Below, in pieces: positions 1 through 9,630 of a stretch of DNA of 64,000 nucleotides (within the stretch, counting starts at the first letter, position 1; every line of letters starts with the position of its first letter). Origin of the DNA: Amycolatopsis jejuensis (GTDB lineage: Bacteria; Actinomycetota; Actinomycetes; Mycobacteriales; Pseudonocardiaceae); assembly GCF_000717335.1 (NCBI RefSeq), contig NZ_JNYZ01000012.1, positions 124,001-188,000 on the forward strand, read 5' to 3'. The notes beneath the pieces are model-generated. The model did not search any database and was not told the DNA's origin. It worked only from the letters and a program-made list of their open reading frames with translations. A program made the position numbers and the translations under genes.

Positions 1-1582
1 CGAACGCCGCCACGCGTTTCTCGCCCGGCCCGAAGAGGGCGGTGTACGGGAGGTACTCGTCGGCGGTGACGGCTGCGTCGTTCCGGCCGAGCGCAGGCAG
101 GATCCGCAGGCACGCCGACGCCGCCTCTACGTCCGCTCGGAGGTCCTCGGTCACGTCGTCGATGGCGGCGCCGACGGCCAGGACCGGGGAGCGGATCGCG
201 CGCGCGACCGTCGCGTGGACGAGCGTGCTCGCCTTGCCGGGGTCGGGTTCGGCGGTGAGCACCACGATGCGGTCGGCGTGTTCGCCCGCCAGCCCGGCCG
301 TGCGGCGCAGGGCCCGTACCGCTTCGCGGCGCAGTTCGGTCGGGACGGACACCACGACAAGCGCGCACAACGTGTCCAGCCGGATCCCGCGAGCACGGGC
401 CCTGGCACCGATGTCGGTGCGCCGCTCCGCCTTGTCGGAAAGCAGATCGGCCAGCAGGTCGCTCCCGACGCGTTGCTCGGCGTCCAACATGGCGTCCTGC
501 TTGAGGTTGAGCAGCGCGGTGATCTGCGCGGCCCGTTCCGCGGTTCGGCGTTCCACCGGGCCGAACTCGACTTCTCCTTGCTGCAGAAGGAGAGCACCGA
601 GCAGCGTCGGCCCGGTGAGGACGGCCACGACGTACCTTCCCTCGCCCGCGGGCGCGCACCGGCCGCTGCGCCGGCTGACGTCCACGGCGTCCGCGGCCTG
701 GTCATCGAGGTGGCCGAGATCGAGGATCGTGACCTGGCACCGCAGCGCCCGGCCGAGCGCGGCGGCGACGTCGGTGGCTTCGCCGCCTTCCAGCACCAGA
801 CTCGTGAGGTCGCTGTGGACCTCGCTCGCCCGTTCCATCGCTTCGACATGCCGGGCGAGTTCGCCGTAGGCGCGGTGGGTTTCGTCGGCCGACTGCCGGG
901 TGCGGGCCAGTAACCGCGCGGTCTGCAGCACGACGGCAGCGTGATCGGCGAAGGCCGACAACAGGGAAATCTCGTCCGGGGAGAACGCGTGCTCGACGCG
1001 GTTCGCCGCGAACAGCACGCCGATCACCTCTTCGCCCGCGAGCAGCGGTACGCCGAGCAGGGACACGAGCCCTTCCGCGTCGACGGCGGCGTCGATGCCC
1101 GAATCGTGGGGCGCCTGGGTCATCGTGGCGTACTTGGAGGTCCAAAATGGCCGGCGCCGCTCGACGACCTGGCTTGCCAGGCCCATTCCAGGCGGCACCC
1201 GCAGGCCGAGGAACGACGGGGCGACCGTGCCGAGCGTGGTGCGCACGCGCAGTTCCGACGTCTCCGCGTCGTACTCCGACAGGTACGTGACATCCGTACC
1301 CATCAGGTCGTGCGCCCGCTCGACGAGGCGGCCGAGCAGTTCGTCCACATCGCGCAGCTGCGCCAGCTCGCGGGCGGAGGAGAACAGCGCGGCGAGCTCC
1401 TGGCCGCGGCGGCGCCAGCGCTGCGACGTCGCACGCAGATGCCGTAGTTCGTAGCCGATCCGCATCGCGTCCTGCTCGGGCAGCGACAGCTTCGACACCA
1501 GTGCGTCGAGGTCGATTTCGGGCTCGGCGGAAGCGGCGTTCAGCAGGCCGATGACGACGTCGACCGGGAGCGTCTCGGCCAT
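1..1582 (-). CDS. GAF-domain, PucR/CdaR-type transcriptional regulator (3' end outside window)
   Basis: A 527-residue open frame runs off the left edge. It starts at an ATG with AAGGAGG six bases upstream (1589-1595). After an N-terminal helical segment, residues about 60-215 read as a GAF sensor domain (hydrophobic strands, a LLGVPLLAGEEVIGVLF segment), followed by a linker and a second domain of the kind that precedes the PucR C-terminal HTH. The HTH itself would lie beyond position 1, so DNA binding is inferred from family architecture. It is divergent from the HyuA/HyuB operon with a 138-bp gap, so it is the natural candidate regulator of that operon. A GAF-containing signal-transduction protein without HTH is the alternative. 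Confidence 0.8.
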   Translation of the reverse strand, partial: MAETLPVDVVIGLLNAASAEPEIDLDALVSKLSLPEQDAMRIGYELRHLRATSQRWRRRGQELAALFSSARELAQLRDVDELLGRLVERAHDLMGTDVTYLSEYDAETSELRVRTTLGTVAPSFLGLRVPPGMGLASQVVERRRPFWTSKYATMTQAPHDSGIDAAVDAEGLVSLLGVPLLAGEEVIGVLFAANRVEHAFSPDEISLLSAFADHAAVVLQTARLLARTRQSADETHRAYGELARHVEAMERASEVHSDLTSLVLEGGEATDVAAALGRALRCQVTILDLGHLDDQAADAVDVSRRSGRCAPAGEGRYVVAVLTGPTLLGALLLQQGEVEFGPVERRTAERAAQITALLNLKQDAMLDAEQRVGSDLLADLLSDKAERRTDIGARARARGIRLDTLCALVVVSVPTELRREAVRALRRTAGLAGEHADRIVVLTAEPDPGKASTLVHATVARAIRSPVLAVGAAIDDVTEDLRADVEAASACLRILPALGRNDAAVTADEYLPYTALFGPGEKRVAAF

Positions 1583-1720
1583 GGCCTGCCTCCTTCGCAT
1601 GTGCCGATGGTCTGGGAAGAGCCGGGGAATCCTGGATGGACCATACATACTCTGAACGGACCCGCGCACGTACCGTCCCTGGCACGATCAGCACCGACGC
1701 AGTCAAGGGAGACAGCGAGC

Positions 1721-3778
1721 ATGACGCTTCACGTGGGCATCGACGTCGGTGGCACGTTTACCGACGCCGTCGCGGTCGTCGACGGACGCGCGATTCGCGG
1801 CAAAGCGTTCTCGACCAAGGACGTGACCACCGGAATCCTGGACGCACTGGCGGTTCTGCGGGAGCGGGCCGGGATGGCCGAGGCCGATTTCTTCGCCGCG
1901 GTCGACCGCTTCGTGCTCGGCAACACCATCGTCACGAACGCGGTGGACGAGCAGAAGTACGCCGCGGTGGGATTGCTGACCACACAAGGGTTTCGTGACA
2001 CGCTGCGGATCGCGAGGTCGGCCCGCACGGACGAGCGGGACCCGCACGAAATGGCTCCTCCGCCGGACATCGTGGAGCGGCGGCGGATCGTGGAGGTCGC
2101 CGAGCGGGTCGACGCGCACGGCAGCGTGCTGGTCCCGCTGACCGAGGACGCGATCGCCGCCGCCGTGGACGCGGTGACGGCGACCGGCGCGGAGGCGATC
2201 GCGGTGTGCCTGCTGTGGTCGTTCCGCAACCCGGCGCACGAGCAGGCGATCGGGGACTACCTCGACCAGCACCACCCAGGCCTCCCGTACACGCTGTCGA
2301 GCAGGCTGACCCCGGTCTACCGCGAGTACGAGCGCATGGTCACCACCGCGCTGGACGCCGCGGTGAAGCCGATCGTGGCGTCGCACTTCGATCATCTCGC
2401 CGACGAGCTCCGGCGCCGGGGGCTGTGCGCGAAAGTCCAGATCATGCAGGTACACGGCGGTTTCCTGTCGGTGGAGGAAACCGGCAACGCGCCGATCTCG
2501 ATGTTCAACTCCGGACCGGTCGGCGGCGTCACCGGCGCGCGGCTGCTGGGCAAGCAGCTCGGGCGCAGCCGGGTGCTGACTGCGGACATGGGCGGTACCA
2601 GCCTCGACGCGGCCGCGATCATCGACGACGAGTTCCGGCTGCTGCCCCGCGCGGAAATCGGCGGCCTGCCGACGAGCCTGACCGCGGTCGACATCGAGAC
2701 GATCGGCGCGGGCGGCGGCAGCCTGGCGTGGGTCGACGGCCGCAACCTGCTGCGCGTCGGCCCGCAGAGCGCGGGTTCCAACCCGGGCCCGGCGTGTTAC
2801 GGCAAGGGCGGCACGCGTCCGGCGGTCACCGATGCTGCGCTCGTGCTGGGCTTGATCAACCCGGACTACTACCTCGGCGGCACCGTTCCGTTGTACGAGG
2901 ACCAAGCGAGGGCGGCGCTGCACAAGCACGTGGCCGAACCGCTGGGCATCGACGAAGACACCGCGGCCCAGGGCGTGTACCGGCTGGCGACGTCACAGAT
3001 GTCCAACGCGCTCCGCAAGATCACCGTCAACCGCGGACATGACCCGCGCGAGTTCACTCTCGTCGGCTTCGGCGGTGCGTGCGGGCTGTTCGCGGCAGGC
3101 ATCGCCGCGGAGGCCGGGGTCCGCGAGGTCGTGATCCCGCGCAATGCGGCGGTGTTCTCCGCGCACGGCCTGATGCATGCCGACTCCGTGTTCTCCGCCG
3201 TGCGGACGAGCCCGTGGACGATGGACCGGCCCGCGGCTGCGCTGGACGACGAGTTCAGCGCACTGGAGCAGCGGGCGCAGGCCTGGTTCGAGAACGAGGG
3301 AATCCCCGAAGACCACCGCGAGCTCTACCGCGAAGCCGACATGAAGTTCGTCGGCCAGATCTTCGAGGTGACCACCCGGCTGCCCGCCGGCACGTTCCGC
3401 GAAGCCGACAAAGACGTGCTCCGCGCCCGGTTCATCGCCGACTACGAAGAGGAATTCGGCGCCGGCACCGCGTGGACCGAGGCGGAGATCCTGCTCGTCA
3501 ACTCGCGCGTACGGGCCGTCGGGCGCAGCGATGTGCAGACCGTCCGGCACGTCGCCGAGGCTGGTGAGGAGAAGCACGAACTGTCCCGCCGCGCCGTTCT
3601 GGAGCCCCTAACCGGTACGCGGGTGGAAGTCGACGTCCACCGCGGCTTCGGGGCGCTCGGGAGTGCGTCCGGCCCGTGCTTGCTGGAAGAGCCCGACACC
3701 ACGGTGTACGTACCCAGCGGCGCCACCGTGGAGCTGACCGGCACCGGCGACTTCCTGCTGCACCTCGCCGACCACTGA
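1721..3778 (+). CDS. Hydantoinase A / acetone carboxylase beta-like ATPase subunit (HyuA family)
   Basis: This is a 685-residue protein. The N-terminal DVGGTFTDAV nucleotide-binding motif lies at residues 7-16, an ADMGGTSLD phosphate-binding motif near 290, and GAGGGS near 330, as in hydantoinase A/oxoprolinase and acetone carboxylase beta subunits. The frame is open further upstream, but ATG 1721 is preferred: AAGGGAGA lies 8-17 bases upstream and the family motif begins immediately after it. In this family HyuA supplies ATP-dependent phosphorylation to the HyuB partner. It is first in an operon with HyuB 24 bp downstream, then a CoA-transferase and a crotonase. The substrate is not evident; lactam, hydantoin and ketone carboxylase chemistries are all possible. 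Confidence 0.88.
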   Translation: MTLHVGIDVGGTFTDAVAVVDGRAIRGKAFSTKDVTTGILDALAVLRERAGMAEADFFAAVDRFVLGNTIVTNAVDEQKYAAVGLLTTQGFRDTLRIARSARTDERDPHEMAPPPDIVERRRIVEVAERVDAHGSVLVPLTEDAIAAAVDAVTATGAEAIAVCLLWSFRNPAHEQAIGDYLDQHHPGLPYTLSSRLTPVYREYERMVTTALDAAVKPIVASHFDHLADELRRRGLCAKVQIMQVHGGFLSVEETGNAPISMFNSGPVGGVTGARLLGKQLGRSRVLTADMGGTSLDAAAIIDDEFRLLPRAEIGGLPTSLTAVDIETIGAGGGSLAWVDGRNLLRVGPQSAGSNPGPACYGKGGTRPAVTDAALVLGLINPDYYLGGTVPLYEDQARAALHKHVAEPLGIDEDTAAQGVYRLATSQMSNALRKITVNRGHDPREFTLVGFGGACGLFAAGIAAEAGVREVVIPRNAAVFSAHGLMHADSVFSAVRTSPWTMDRPAAALDDEFSALEQRAQAWFENEGIPEDHRELYREADMKFVGQIFEVTTRLPAGTFREADKDVLRARFIADYEEEFGAGTAWTEAEILLVNSRVRAVGRSDVQTVRHVAEAGEEKHELSRRAVLEPLTGTRVEVDVHRGFGALGSASGPCLLEEPDTTVYVPSGATVELTGTGDFLLHLADH

Positions 3779-3802
3779 CGCCCTCGCCGAAGGAGACTTC
3801 CC

Positions 3803-5941
3803 ATGACCAGTACGCCAAACATTCTCCCCGAGGGCTTCGACCCGGTCACCCTCGAAGTGATCCGGATGCGTCTCGACTCGATCGTCGAGGAGATGGGCAT
3901 CGCGATGATCCGCTCGTCCGGCTCCCCGGTGATCACCGAGGCCGGTGACTTCAACACCGCGCTGTTCGACCCCACCGGCCGGATCTACGCCTACTCCGAC
4001 TACGTCCAGTTCCACATCGGCTCCGGCAGCGTTGCCGTGCAGAACCTGGTCAAGGCAATCGAAGGCGAGCCACTCGCGCCGGGGGATGCGTTCATCTCCA
4101 ACGACCCGCACACCGCGGGTGCGAGCCATCCGCCGGACACCAACGTGATTTCGCCGATCTTCCACGGCGACGAACTGATCGGCTGGGCGCAGTCGCAGGC
4201 GCACCTCGTCGACGTCGGGGGCATGACGCCCGGCGGGTTCGCGCCGGGCGCGCACGACTGTTACGCCGAGGCGCTCCGCCTTCCGCCCGGCGTCAAGATC
4301 TTCGAGAAGGGCGAACCCGTCGAGTGGGTACGCCGGATTCTGCTCAACAACGTCCGCGTGCCCGCGCTGTTCTGGAACGACGTGCGCAGTCTCGTCGCGA
4401 GCAACAACACCGGAATCCGGCGGCTGCTGGGTACCGTCGAGGAGTTCGGCCTGCCCCGGTTCCGGGACTACACCAGGCTTTCCTTCGAATTGGCCGAGCG
4501 CGTCGTGCGCGACCGCGTCCGCGAAATCCCCGACGGCATCTACACCGCGGAGGAATGGACCGAGCACAACGGGCACGTCGACGAGCTGTACCGCGTCGCG
4601 TGCACCATGACCAAACGCGACGAGCAGATCACCTTCGACTTCACCGGGTCCAGCGAACAGACCGACGGCTTCATCAACTGCAGCTACGGCGCGCTGGTCG
4701 GCAGCGTCGCGTCCGCGATCGTGCCGATCCTGGCCTGGGACGTCCCGTTCAACGAAGGCGTGATGACGGCGTTCGACATCGTCGCCGAACCCGGGTCGAT
4801 CGTGAACCCGCGGCCCCCGGCGCCGATCAGCAACGGCCACCTCACCACCGGCGCCCGCGTCAGCCGCGTCGTCACGAAACTCATGAACGACGCTTGCCGC
4901 ACGTCCGGCGACGACACCGTCCGCGATCGCACGCAAGGAGTGTGGGGCGATTCGTGGACGGGCGGGATCTCCGCCGGTACGACCGATGACGGCGAGTACT
5001 TCGTGCTGTTCAACATGGACGGTGGCGGCATGGGCGCGGGTGCACAGCCCGACCGAGACGGGCTCGACTGCGCCGGGATGATGACGCAGGTCAACAACAT
5101 GCTGCCGGACGTCGAAATGAACGAGATGCTCTACCCGGTGCTGTACCTGTGGAAGCAGCTCAACACCGAAAGCGCCGGGCACGGCGCACATCGTGGTGGT
5201 CTCGGCTTGCGCTTCGCGTGGACCCTGCACGGCGCGCAGGAGGTGACTCAGACGGTGTTCGCGCCCAGTGCCCAGGTGCCTGCCGATGGGTACGGTGGCG
5301 GGCTGCCCGGCGGCGGCAGCGGGCACGAGGTCTGGCGCCAGACCGACGTCGCTCGGCTGCTTGCCGACGGACGGGTCCCGACTCGCGACACGCTGGATGC
5401 GGCGGAGCGTGAAGTGCTGGCGATCAACCAGCAGTCGGTGCCGATCCGTGCCGGAGACGTTCTGGTGCAATGGATTGCGGGTGGTGGCGGATACGGTGAC
5501 CCGTTGTTGCGTGACCCGCAGCTCGTCGCCGCGGATGTCCGGGATGGTTACGTTACTGTGGAAACCGCGCGGCGGACGTACGGCGTGGTTCTCACCGACG
5601 GTGTCGCGGACGAGTCCGCCACCCTGGCCGCGCGTGCCGAGGTGCGTCAGCAACGCATCGGTGCCACGCCCGCGGCGACCGTGCTACCGGCTTCGCCTGC
5701 CGGTTCGTCCGCGCCGTGCCGTGACGCCGACGGCTGGTACGTGCCCGCGAGTGGCGCGCGCCTCGGCACGGGCGAAGACTGGCACGACGAAGCGCGGAAG
5801 GTCACGCTGGCAGCCGCGGACCGGCTGGCCGAGTCGGGGGTCCGCGTCCGGCCGCGCACCGAGGGCCGCCGCGTGCTGATGGACGAGTTCTACAGTCCGT
5901 CGTGCGGGACTCTTCTCGAGGCGCGGGTCCGGGTGGACTGA
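3803..5941 (+). CDS. Hydantoinase B / acetone carboxylase alpha-like subunit with C-terminal gamma-like tail
   Basis: This is a 712-residue protein with an AAGGAGA ribosome site before ATG 3803. Residues 10-600 read as hydantoinase B/acetone carboxylase alpha: VTLEVIRMRLDSIVEEM at the start, NDPHTAGASHPPD near 97, and the QWIAGGGGYGDPLLRDP segment near 555 that normally ends the family. About 100 further residues follow. Their end (GARLG, DW, then DEFYSPSCGTLLEA) resembles the small gamma subunit of acetone carboxylase, but most of the expected paired cysteines are replaced (YSPSCG where family members usually have YCPSCG). I infer a fused, possibly metal-free gamma-like domain. It is expected to form a complex with the preceding HyuA. 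Confidence 0.87.
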   Translation: MTSTPNILPEGFDPVTLEVIRMRLDSIVEEMGIAMIRSSGSPVITEAGDFNTALFDPTGRIYAYSDYVQFHIGSGSVAVQNLVKAIEGEPLAPGDAFISNDPHTAGASHPPDTNVISPIFHGDELIGWAQSQAHLVDVGGMTPGGFAPGAHDCYAEALRLPPGVKIFEKGEPVEWVRRILLNNVRVPALFWNDVRSLVASNNTGIRRLLGTVEEFGLPRFRDYTRLSFELAERVVRDRVREIPDGIYTAEEWTEHNGHVDELYRVACTMTKRDEQITFDFTGSSEQTDGFINCSYGALVGSVASAIVPILAWDVPFNEGVMTAFDIVAEPGSIVNPRPPAPISNGHLTTGARVSRVVTKLMNDACRTSGDDTVRDRTQGVWGDSWTGGISAGTTDDGEYFVLFNMDGGGMGAGAQPDRDGLDCAGMMTQVNNMLPDVEMNEMLYPVLYLWKQLNTESAGHGAHRGGLGLRFAWTLHGAQEVTQTVFAPSAQVPADGYGGGLPGGGSGHEVWRQTDVARLLADGRVPTRDTLDAAEREVLAINQQSVPIRAGDVLVQWIAGGGGYGDPLLRDPQLVAADVRDGYVTVETARRTYGVVLTDGVADESATLAARAEVRQQRIGATPAATVLPASPAGSSAPCRDADGWYVPASGARLGTGEDWHDEARKVTLAAADRLAESGVRVRPRTEGRRVLMDEFYSPSCGTLLEARVRVD

Positions 5942-5956
5942 CGAACAGGGGTGAAG

Positions 5957-7213
5957 ATGACGATCAACGACGGCGGTGCGCTCGCCGGCATGCTGCCCGG
6001 TGGCCTGTCCGAAGGCGCGCTGCGCGGCATCGTGGTCCTCGACATCACGAGGGTCGTGGCCGGTCCGTTCTGTTCGATGCTGCTGGCCGACCTCGGTGCG
6101 ACCGTGATCAAGATCGAGAACCCGCGGGAACCCGACTATGCCAGGGATTTCCCGCCGAAGCTCACCGCGGGCGACGAGGAGTTCAGCGGGTTCTTCGCGC
6201 AGTACAACCGGAACAAGTTCGGGCTGACCCTCGATCTGTCCACTGAGGACGGTAAGGAAGTGCTCAAAGAGCTGGCCCGCAGCGCCCACGTGCTGGTCGA
6301 GAACTTCCGGCCCGGCACGATGGACAAGCTCGGGGTCGGTTACGACGTGCTCCGTGCGCAGAACCCGGCCCTGGTGTACACGGCGATCTCCGGCTACGGC
6401 CAAACCGGCCCGTACCGGCGACGTCCGGCCTACGACAACAGCGCACAGGCCACCGGCGGGCTGTGGTCGATGAACGGTTTCCCGGACCGCCCACCAGCGC
6501 GGGTCGGGACGATCATCGGCGACCTGTCCGCGACGTTGTACGCCGTCATCGGGACACTGGCGGCGTTGCGGCACGCGGAGAAGACCGGGCAGGGGCAGCT
6601 TGTCGATGTCTCCCAGCAGGATTCGGTGCTGAGCCTGACCGAGAACGCGGTCGTCTCGTACACAGTGGACGGAAAGGTACCCGGTCCGCTCGGCAACGAG
6701 CACCCGTTCGTCAAGCCCTACGAGCTGTACCCGTGCAAGGACGGTTTCGTCTTTTTCGGCGGCTACACCGACAAGTTCTGGCGTCTTTCCTGCCACCTGT
6801 TCGGCGAACCCGAACTCGCCGACGATCCGGAAATCGACACCATGGGCAAACGGTTCGAACCCGAGGTCTACGAACGGCGGATCCGGCCGCTGCTGCACAA
6901 ATGGTTCGAACAGCGGACGAAAACGGAGCTGGAAGAAATCGTCGGCGATGCAGTACCGCTCAGCGCAGTGAAGAATATCGGCGAGGTCGTCGACGACCCG
7001 CACATCGCCGCGCGGGACATGATCGTCGAGGTGGACTATCCCGATTTCGGGGAGCTGCGTATGTTCGGCTCGCCCATCAAGCTCGGCACCACGCCGACGC
7101 AACCACGCGGCTTGGCCCCGAAAGTCGGCGAACATGCCGATTCCGTCCTCCGCGCCCTCGCCGGACTCGACGAGCAGCGCATCGCCGACCTGCGCGCGAA
7201 AGGAGTGATCTGA
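5957..7213 (+). CDS. CaiB/BaiF-type (class III) CoA-transferase
   Basis: The protein has 418 residues from ATG 5957, which has AGGGG five bases upstream; an in-frame GTG at 5951 is a weaker alternative. Class III CoA-transferase hallmarks are visible: GIVVLDITRVVAGPFCSMLLADLGATVIK near residue 20, LVENFRPGTMDKLG near 115, and YTAISGYGQTGPY near 138. It moves CoA between a donor acyl-CoA and an acceptor acid. It sits 15 bp after HyuB and overlaps the crotonase gene by one base, so the four genes are presumably co-transcribed. The context suggests it activates the acid produced by the HyuA/HyuB complex; substrate unknown. Confidence 0.88.
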   Translation: MTINDGGALAGMLPGGLSEGALRGIVVLDITRVVAGPFCSMLLADLGATVIKIENPREPDYARDFPPKLTAGDEEFSGFFAQYNRNKFGLTLDLSTEDGKEVLKELARSAHVLVENFRPGTMDKLGVGYDVLRAQNPALVYTAISGYGQTGPYRRRPAYDNSAQATGGLWSMNGFPDRPPARVGTIIGDLSATLYAVIGTLAALRHAEKTGQGQLVDVSQQDSVLSLTENAVVSYTVDGKVPGPLGNEHPFVKPYELYPCKDGFVFFGGYTDKFWRLSCHLFGEPELADDPEIDTMGKRFEPEVYERRIRPLLHKWFEQRTKTELEEIVGDAVPLSAVKNIGEVVDDPHIAARDMIVEVDYPDFGELRMFGSPIKLGTTPTQPRGLAPKVGEHADSVLRALAGLDEQRIADLRAKGVI

Positions 7214-7989
7214 TGGTCGGCATCACGCTGGACCGCCAGGACGCGGTCGCGATCATCCGATTCAACCGCCCGGACAAACTCAACGCGCTGACCCTGGCGA
7301 TGTACGAGGAACTCGGCGCCGCCTTCGCCGAGGTACGCGACGACGATTCGATCGCCGTAGCCATCCTCACCGGCAGCGGCGACCGGTCCTTCTGCGTCGG
7401 CGCCGATCTCACCGAGTCCATCCCCGCACTGGCGGAGGGCCGTTTCGACATCTCCGAATGGGATGCCGCCCACCAGAAGCACACCCGGTTGTACAAACCG
7501 GTGATCGCCGCGGTCAACGGTCTCTGCCTCGGTGGAGGCTTTGAAATCATGCTCTCCACCGACCTCCGCATCGCCGCCGACACCGCAGAATTCGGCTTAC
7601 CCGAAAGCGGCGTCGGCGTCGTCCCCGCCGGCGGCACGCTCACCCGCCTCACCCGGCAGATCCCGTACGTGTGGGCAATGGAACTGATGCTCCAGGGAGA
7701 ACGAATCCCGGCGGCGAAAGCATTGCAGTACGGATTGCTGAACCAAGTGGTACCGGCAGCGCAGGTGCTCGAAACGGCGCTGGAGTGCGCCCACCGGCTG
7801 ATCGGCAAAAGCGGCACCGCCCTCGCGACGATCAAGGAAGCAGCCCTCCGTCTCGGCGATCTCCCCCAGGAGCAGGCATTCCGCCGGGAGGCTGAGTATG
7901 GACAGGTTGCGTTCACGTCTGCGGATGCCCGGGAAGGCCTCGGCGCGTTCGCGGAACGCCGGGTACCGGATTTCCCTTCGCGTCGCTAA
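7213..7989 (+). CDS. Enoyl-CoA hydratase/isomerase (crotonase family)
   Basis: This is a 258-residue crotonase-fold protein starting at ATG 7213, translationally coupled to the CoA-transferase (TGATG overlap) with AAAGGAG upstream. Oxyanion-hole motifs are recognisable: SFCVGADL near residue 58 and NGLCLGGGFEIMLSTDLRIAA near 99, followed by GLPESGVGVVPAGG. In hydratases a Glu falls in this last segment (PESGVG). It is the last gene of the operon. The likely role is hydration, hydrolysis or retro-Claisen cleavage of the acyl-CoA made by the preceding enzyme; the exact reaction cannot be assigned from the motifs. Confidence 0.88.
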   Translation: MVGITLDRQDAVAIIRFNRPDKLNALTLAMYEELGAAFAEVRDDDSIAVAILTGSGDRSFCVGADLTESIPALAEGRFDISEWDAAHQKHTRLYKPVIAAVNGLCLGGGFEIMLSTDLRIAADTAEFGLPESGVGVVPAGGTLTRLTRQIPYVWAMELMLQGERIPAAKALQYGLLNQVVPAAQVLETALECAHRLIGKSGTALATIKEAALRLGDLPQEQAFRREAEYGQVAFTSADAREGLGAFAERRVPDFPSRR

Positions 7990-8129
7990 CCCTGTTTCCT
8001 GAATCACGGTCGCTCGGAGGATGGCGCCCTGGTGGAGCGGGAGACTGTTGAGCACGTGTCGACGATGCTCTGATCACCGAACCGGCTGCGCTCACGACAA
8101 GCTGGTCACTTGTCATCGGCGATCGAGTC

Positions 8130-9164
8130 ATGGATCGTCATGGGTTCCATGTCGACGTCGATAAGATCGAGGAAGCCGCGAGCGGCATCAAACGAAGCTG
8201 CGTGGTTTGTGCGGCGACGCCAGCCGGTACGGACACGACGCGGACGCTCGGAGAAGCCACCGACTCGACAGCCCTCGTCCCAGGCAATCCCGAAGCGATC
8301 GAGGAAAACGCGCGCGTCCTCAACGTCCGCGGCGATCACGCCGGCCAAACTGCCGACGGACTCAGAGCCATCGACACCGGAGCCTGGGACGGCACCGCCG
8401 CCCACGTGTTCCACGACAAGTTCAGCTATGAACCGAACAAGTGGTTCGACACCGCCGACGCCCTGCACCGCGGTGGATCGCTGCTGACCGACTACGCGCG
8501 CACGCTCCGCTGGGCCCAGACCCAAGCAGGCGAAGCCATCGCCCAGTGGAACAACGCCCAATCTGCCACCCAGCAAGCCAAAGCCCGGCACGCCGCCGCG
8601 ACGGCCGAGGCGCAGGCCACCAGTCGACCTTCACCGCCGTTCACCGATCCGGGGGAATCGGGTAGGCAAGCGGCCCACGACACGCTGAACCGCGCTCGAG
8701 CGCAGCTGGCCGACGCCGGAAACGCCATCTCGGACCAGCTTGACGCCGAAGCGGACGTCGCGCCGCAAGAGCCCAGCTGGCTCGATGATGCCGGGAGCTT
8801 CCTGGCCGGCATCGGCGCCCTCACGGTGAACGGCCTCGCCACCTTCAGCGATGCCGTGCTTGACCGCCCGGCCCCGCCCACCAAGACGGATCGGCTCAAG
8901 GAGCACCTCACCGACAAGGACCTTGACGGGGCTCGCCGCGAGCTGAACGGAGAAGTCGTGGCCCGCAAGGCGGACGGCACCCCTTGGGACCATGTCACTG
9001 AAGTCCGGGAGGCCCAGAACGGCCTTGTGAACCAGATCAACCGGCTGAAACGCCAGCTCGGCGACTCACGACTGTCGCCCGAGGACCGGCCTGCCATCAA
9101 GGCCGAGCTGTCCGAAGCCAGCCGCCTGCTCGACTACAGTGAGCAGTGGGTACCACGCGGATAG
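8130..9164 (+). CDS. Putative type VII-secreted polymorphic toxin (WXG-like N-terminus, toxin-28-like C-terminus)
   Basis: This is a 344-residue protein. Residues 1-100 look like the actinobacterial T7SS-exported signal region (MDRHGFHVDVDKIEEAASGI, then a helical WFDTADALHRGG segment). A long Ala/Gln-rich coiled-coil middle follows. Residues about 255-344 (HLTDKDLDGARRELNGE ... LSEASRLLDYSEQWVPRG) resemble, from memory, the polymorphic toxin type 28 domain. No signal peptide or lipobox is visible. The ribosome site before ATG 8130 is poor, so the start is uncertain. The gene 40 bp downstream encodes a CDI-type immunity-like protein, the usual toxin-antidote arrangement. The biochemical activity of the toxin domain is not deducible here. 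Confidence 0.7.
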   Translation: MDRHGFHVDVDKIEEAASGIKRSCVVCAATPAGTDTTRTLGEATDSTALVPGNPEAIEENARVLNVRGDHAGQTADGLRAIDTGAWDGTAAHVFHDKFSYEPNKWFDTADALHRGGSLLTDYARTLRWAQTQAGEAIAQWNNAQSATQQAKARHAAATAEAQATSRPSPPFTDPGESGRQAAHDTLNRARAQLADAGNAISDQLDAEADVAPQEPSWLDDAGSFLAGIGALTVNGLATFSDAVLDRPAPPTKTDRLKEHLTDKDLDGARRELNGEVVARKADGTPWDHVTEVREAQNGLVNQINRLKRQLGDSRLSPEDRPAIKAELSEASRLLDYSEQWVPRG

Positions 9165-9204
9165 CAGCGCCGAGTACACCACCCGACAGCTGACACGAGG
9201 AGCC

Positions 9205-9630
9205 ATGGGGACCAGTCCTGACGTCGACGAATCGCTCACCCTCGAGCAGATCGAGGACCACCGCTGGGGCAGCCCACCGGCCGACGCGACCCGGCTGATC
9301 AAGACCGTCTACGAGCTGCGCCACAAGCCGGTGAGCACCATGGGCACCGAAGATCTCCGCGTGCTCCTGCTGCAGCAGGAGAGTGTGGACATACTGGTCC
9401 CCGTCGCGCTGACCCGCCTCGAGCGGAACCCACTCGCCGAAGGCGACTTCTACCCTGGCGACCTGCTCACCGCGGTACTGAAGATTCCTCAGACATACTG
9501 GCAGCAACACCCCGACCAGCGAAGCCACGCATCAGCCGTGATCGAGGCAGTCGAGGCGCTGGGCAACCTCGACGATCACGACGCACCACACGACACCATC
9601 TGGCAACAGATCAACACCTTCCGCGGCTGA
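9205..9630 (+). CDS. CDI-type immunity-like protein, partner of the preceding toxin
   Basis: This is a 141-residue acidic protein from ATG 9205, preceded by CGAGGAG. It contains LEQIEDHRWGSPPADATRLIKTVYELRHKP, EDLRVLLLQQ and an ERNPLAEGDFYPGDLL segment, which matches what I remember of contact-dependent-growth-inhibition immunity proteins in actinomycetes. It would bind and neutralise the toxin domain of the upstream gene. The frame extends upstream to 9139, but that extension overlaps the toxin gene's end and lacks a ribosome site, so 9205 is used. No membrane segment is visible, consistent with a cytoplasmic antidote. Confidence 0.68.
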   Translation: MGTSPDVDESLTLEQIEDHRWGSPPADATRLIKTVYELRHKPVSTMGTEDLRVLLLQQESVDILVPVALTRLERNPLAEGDFYPGDLLTAVLKIPQTYWQQHPDQRSHASAVIEAVEALGNLDDHDAPHDTIWQQINTFRG

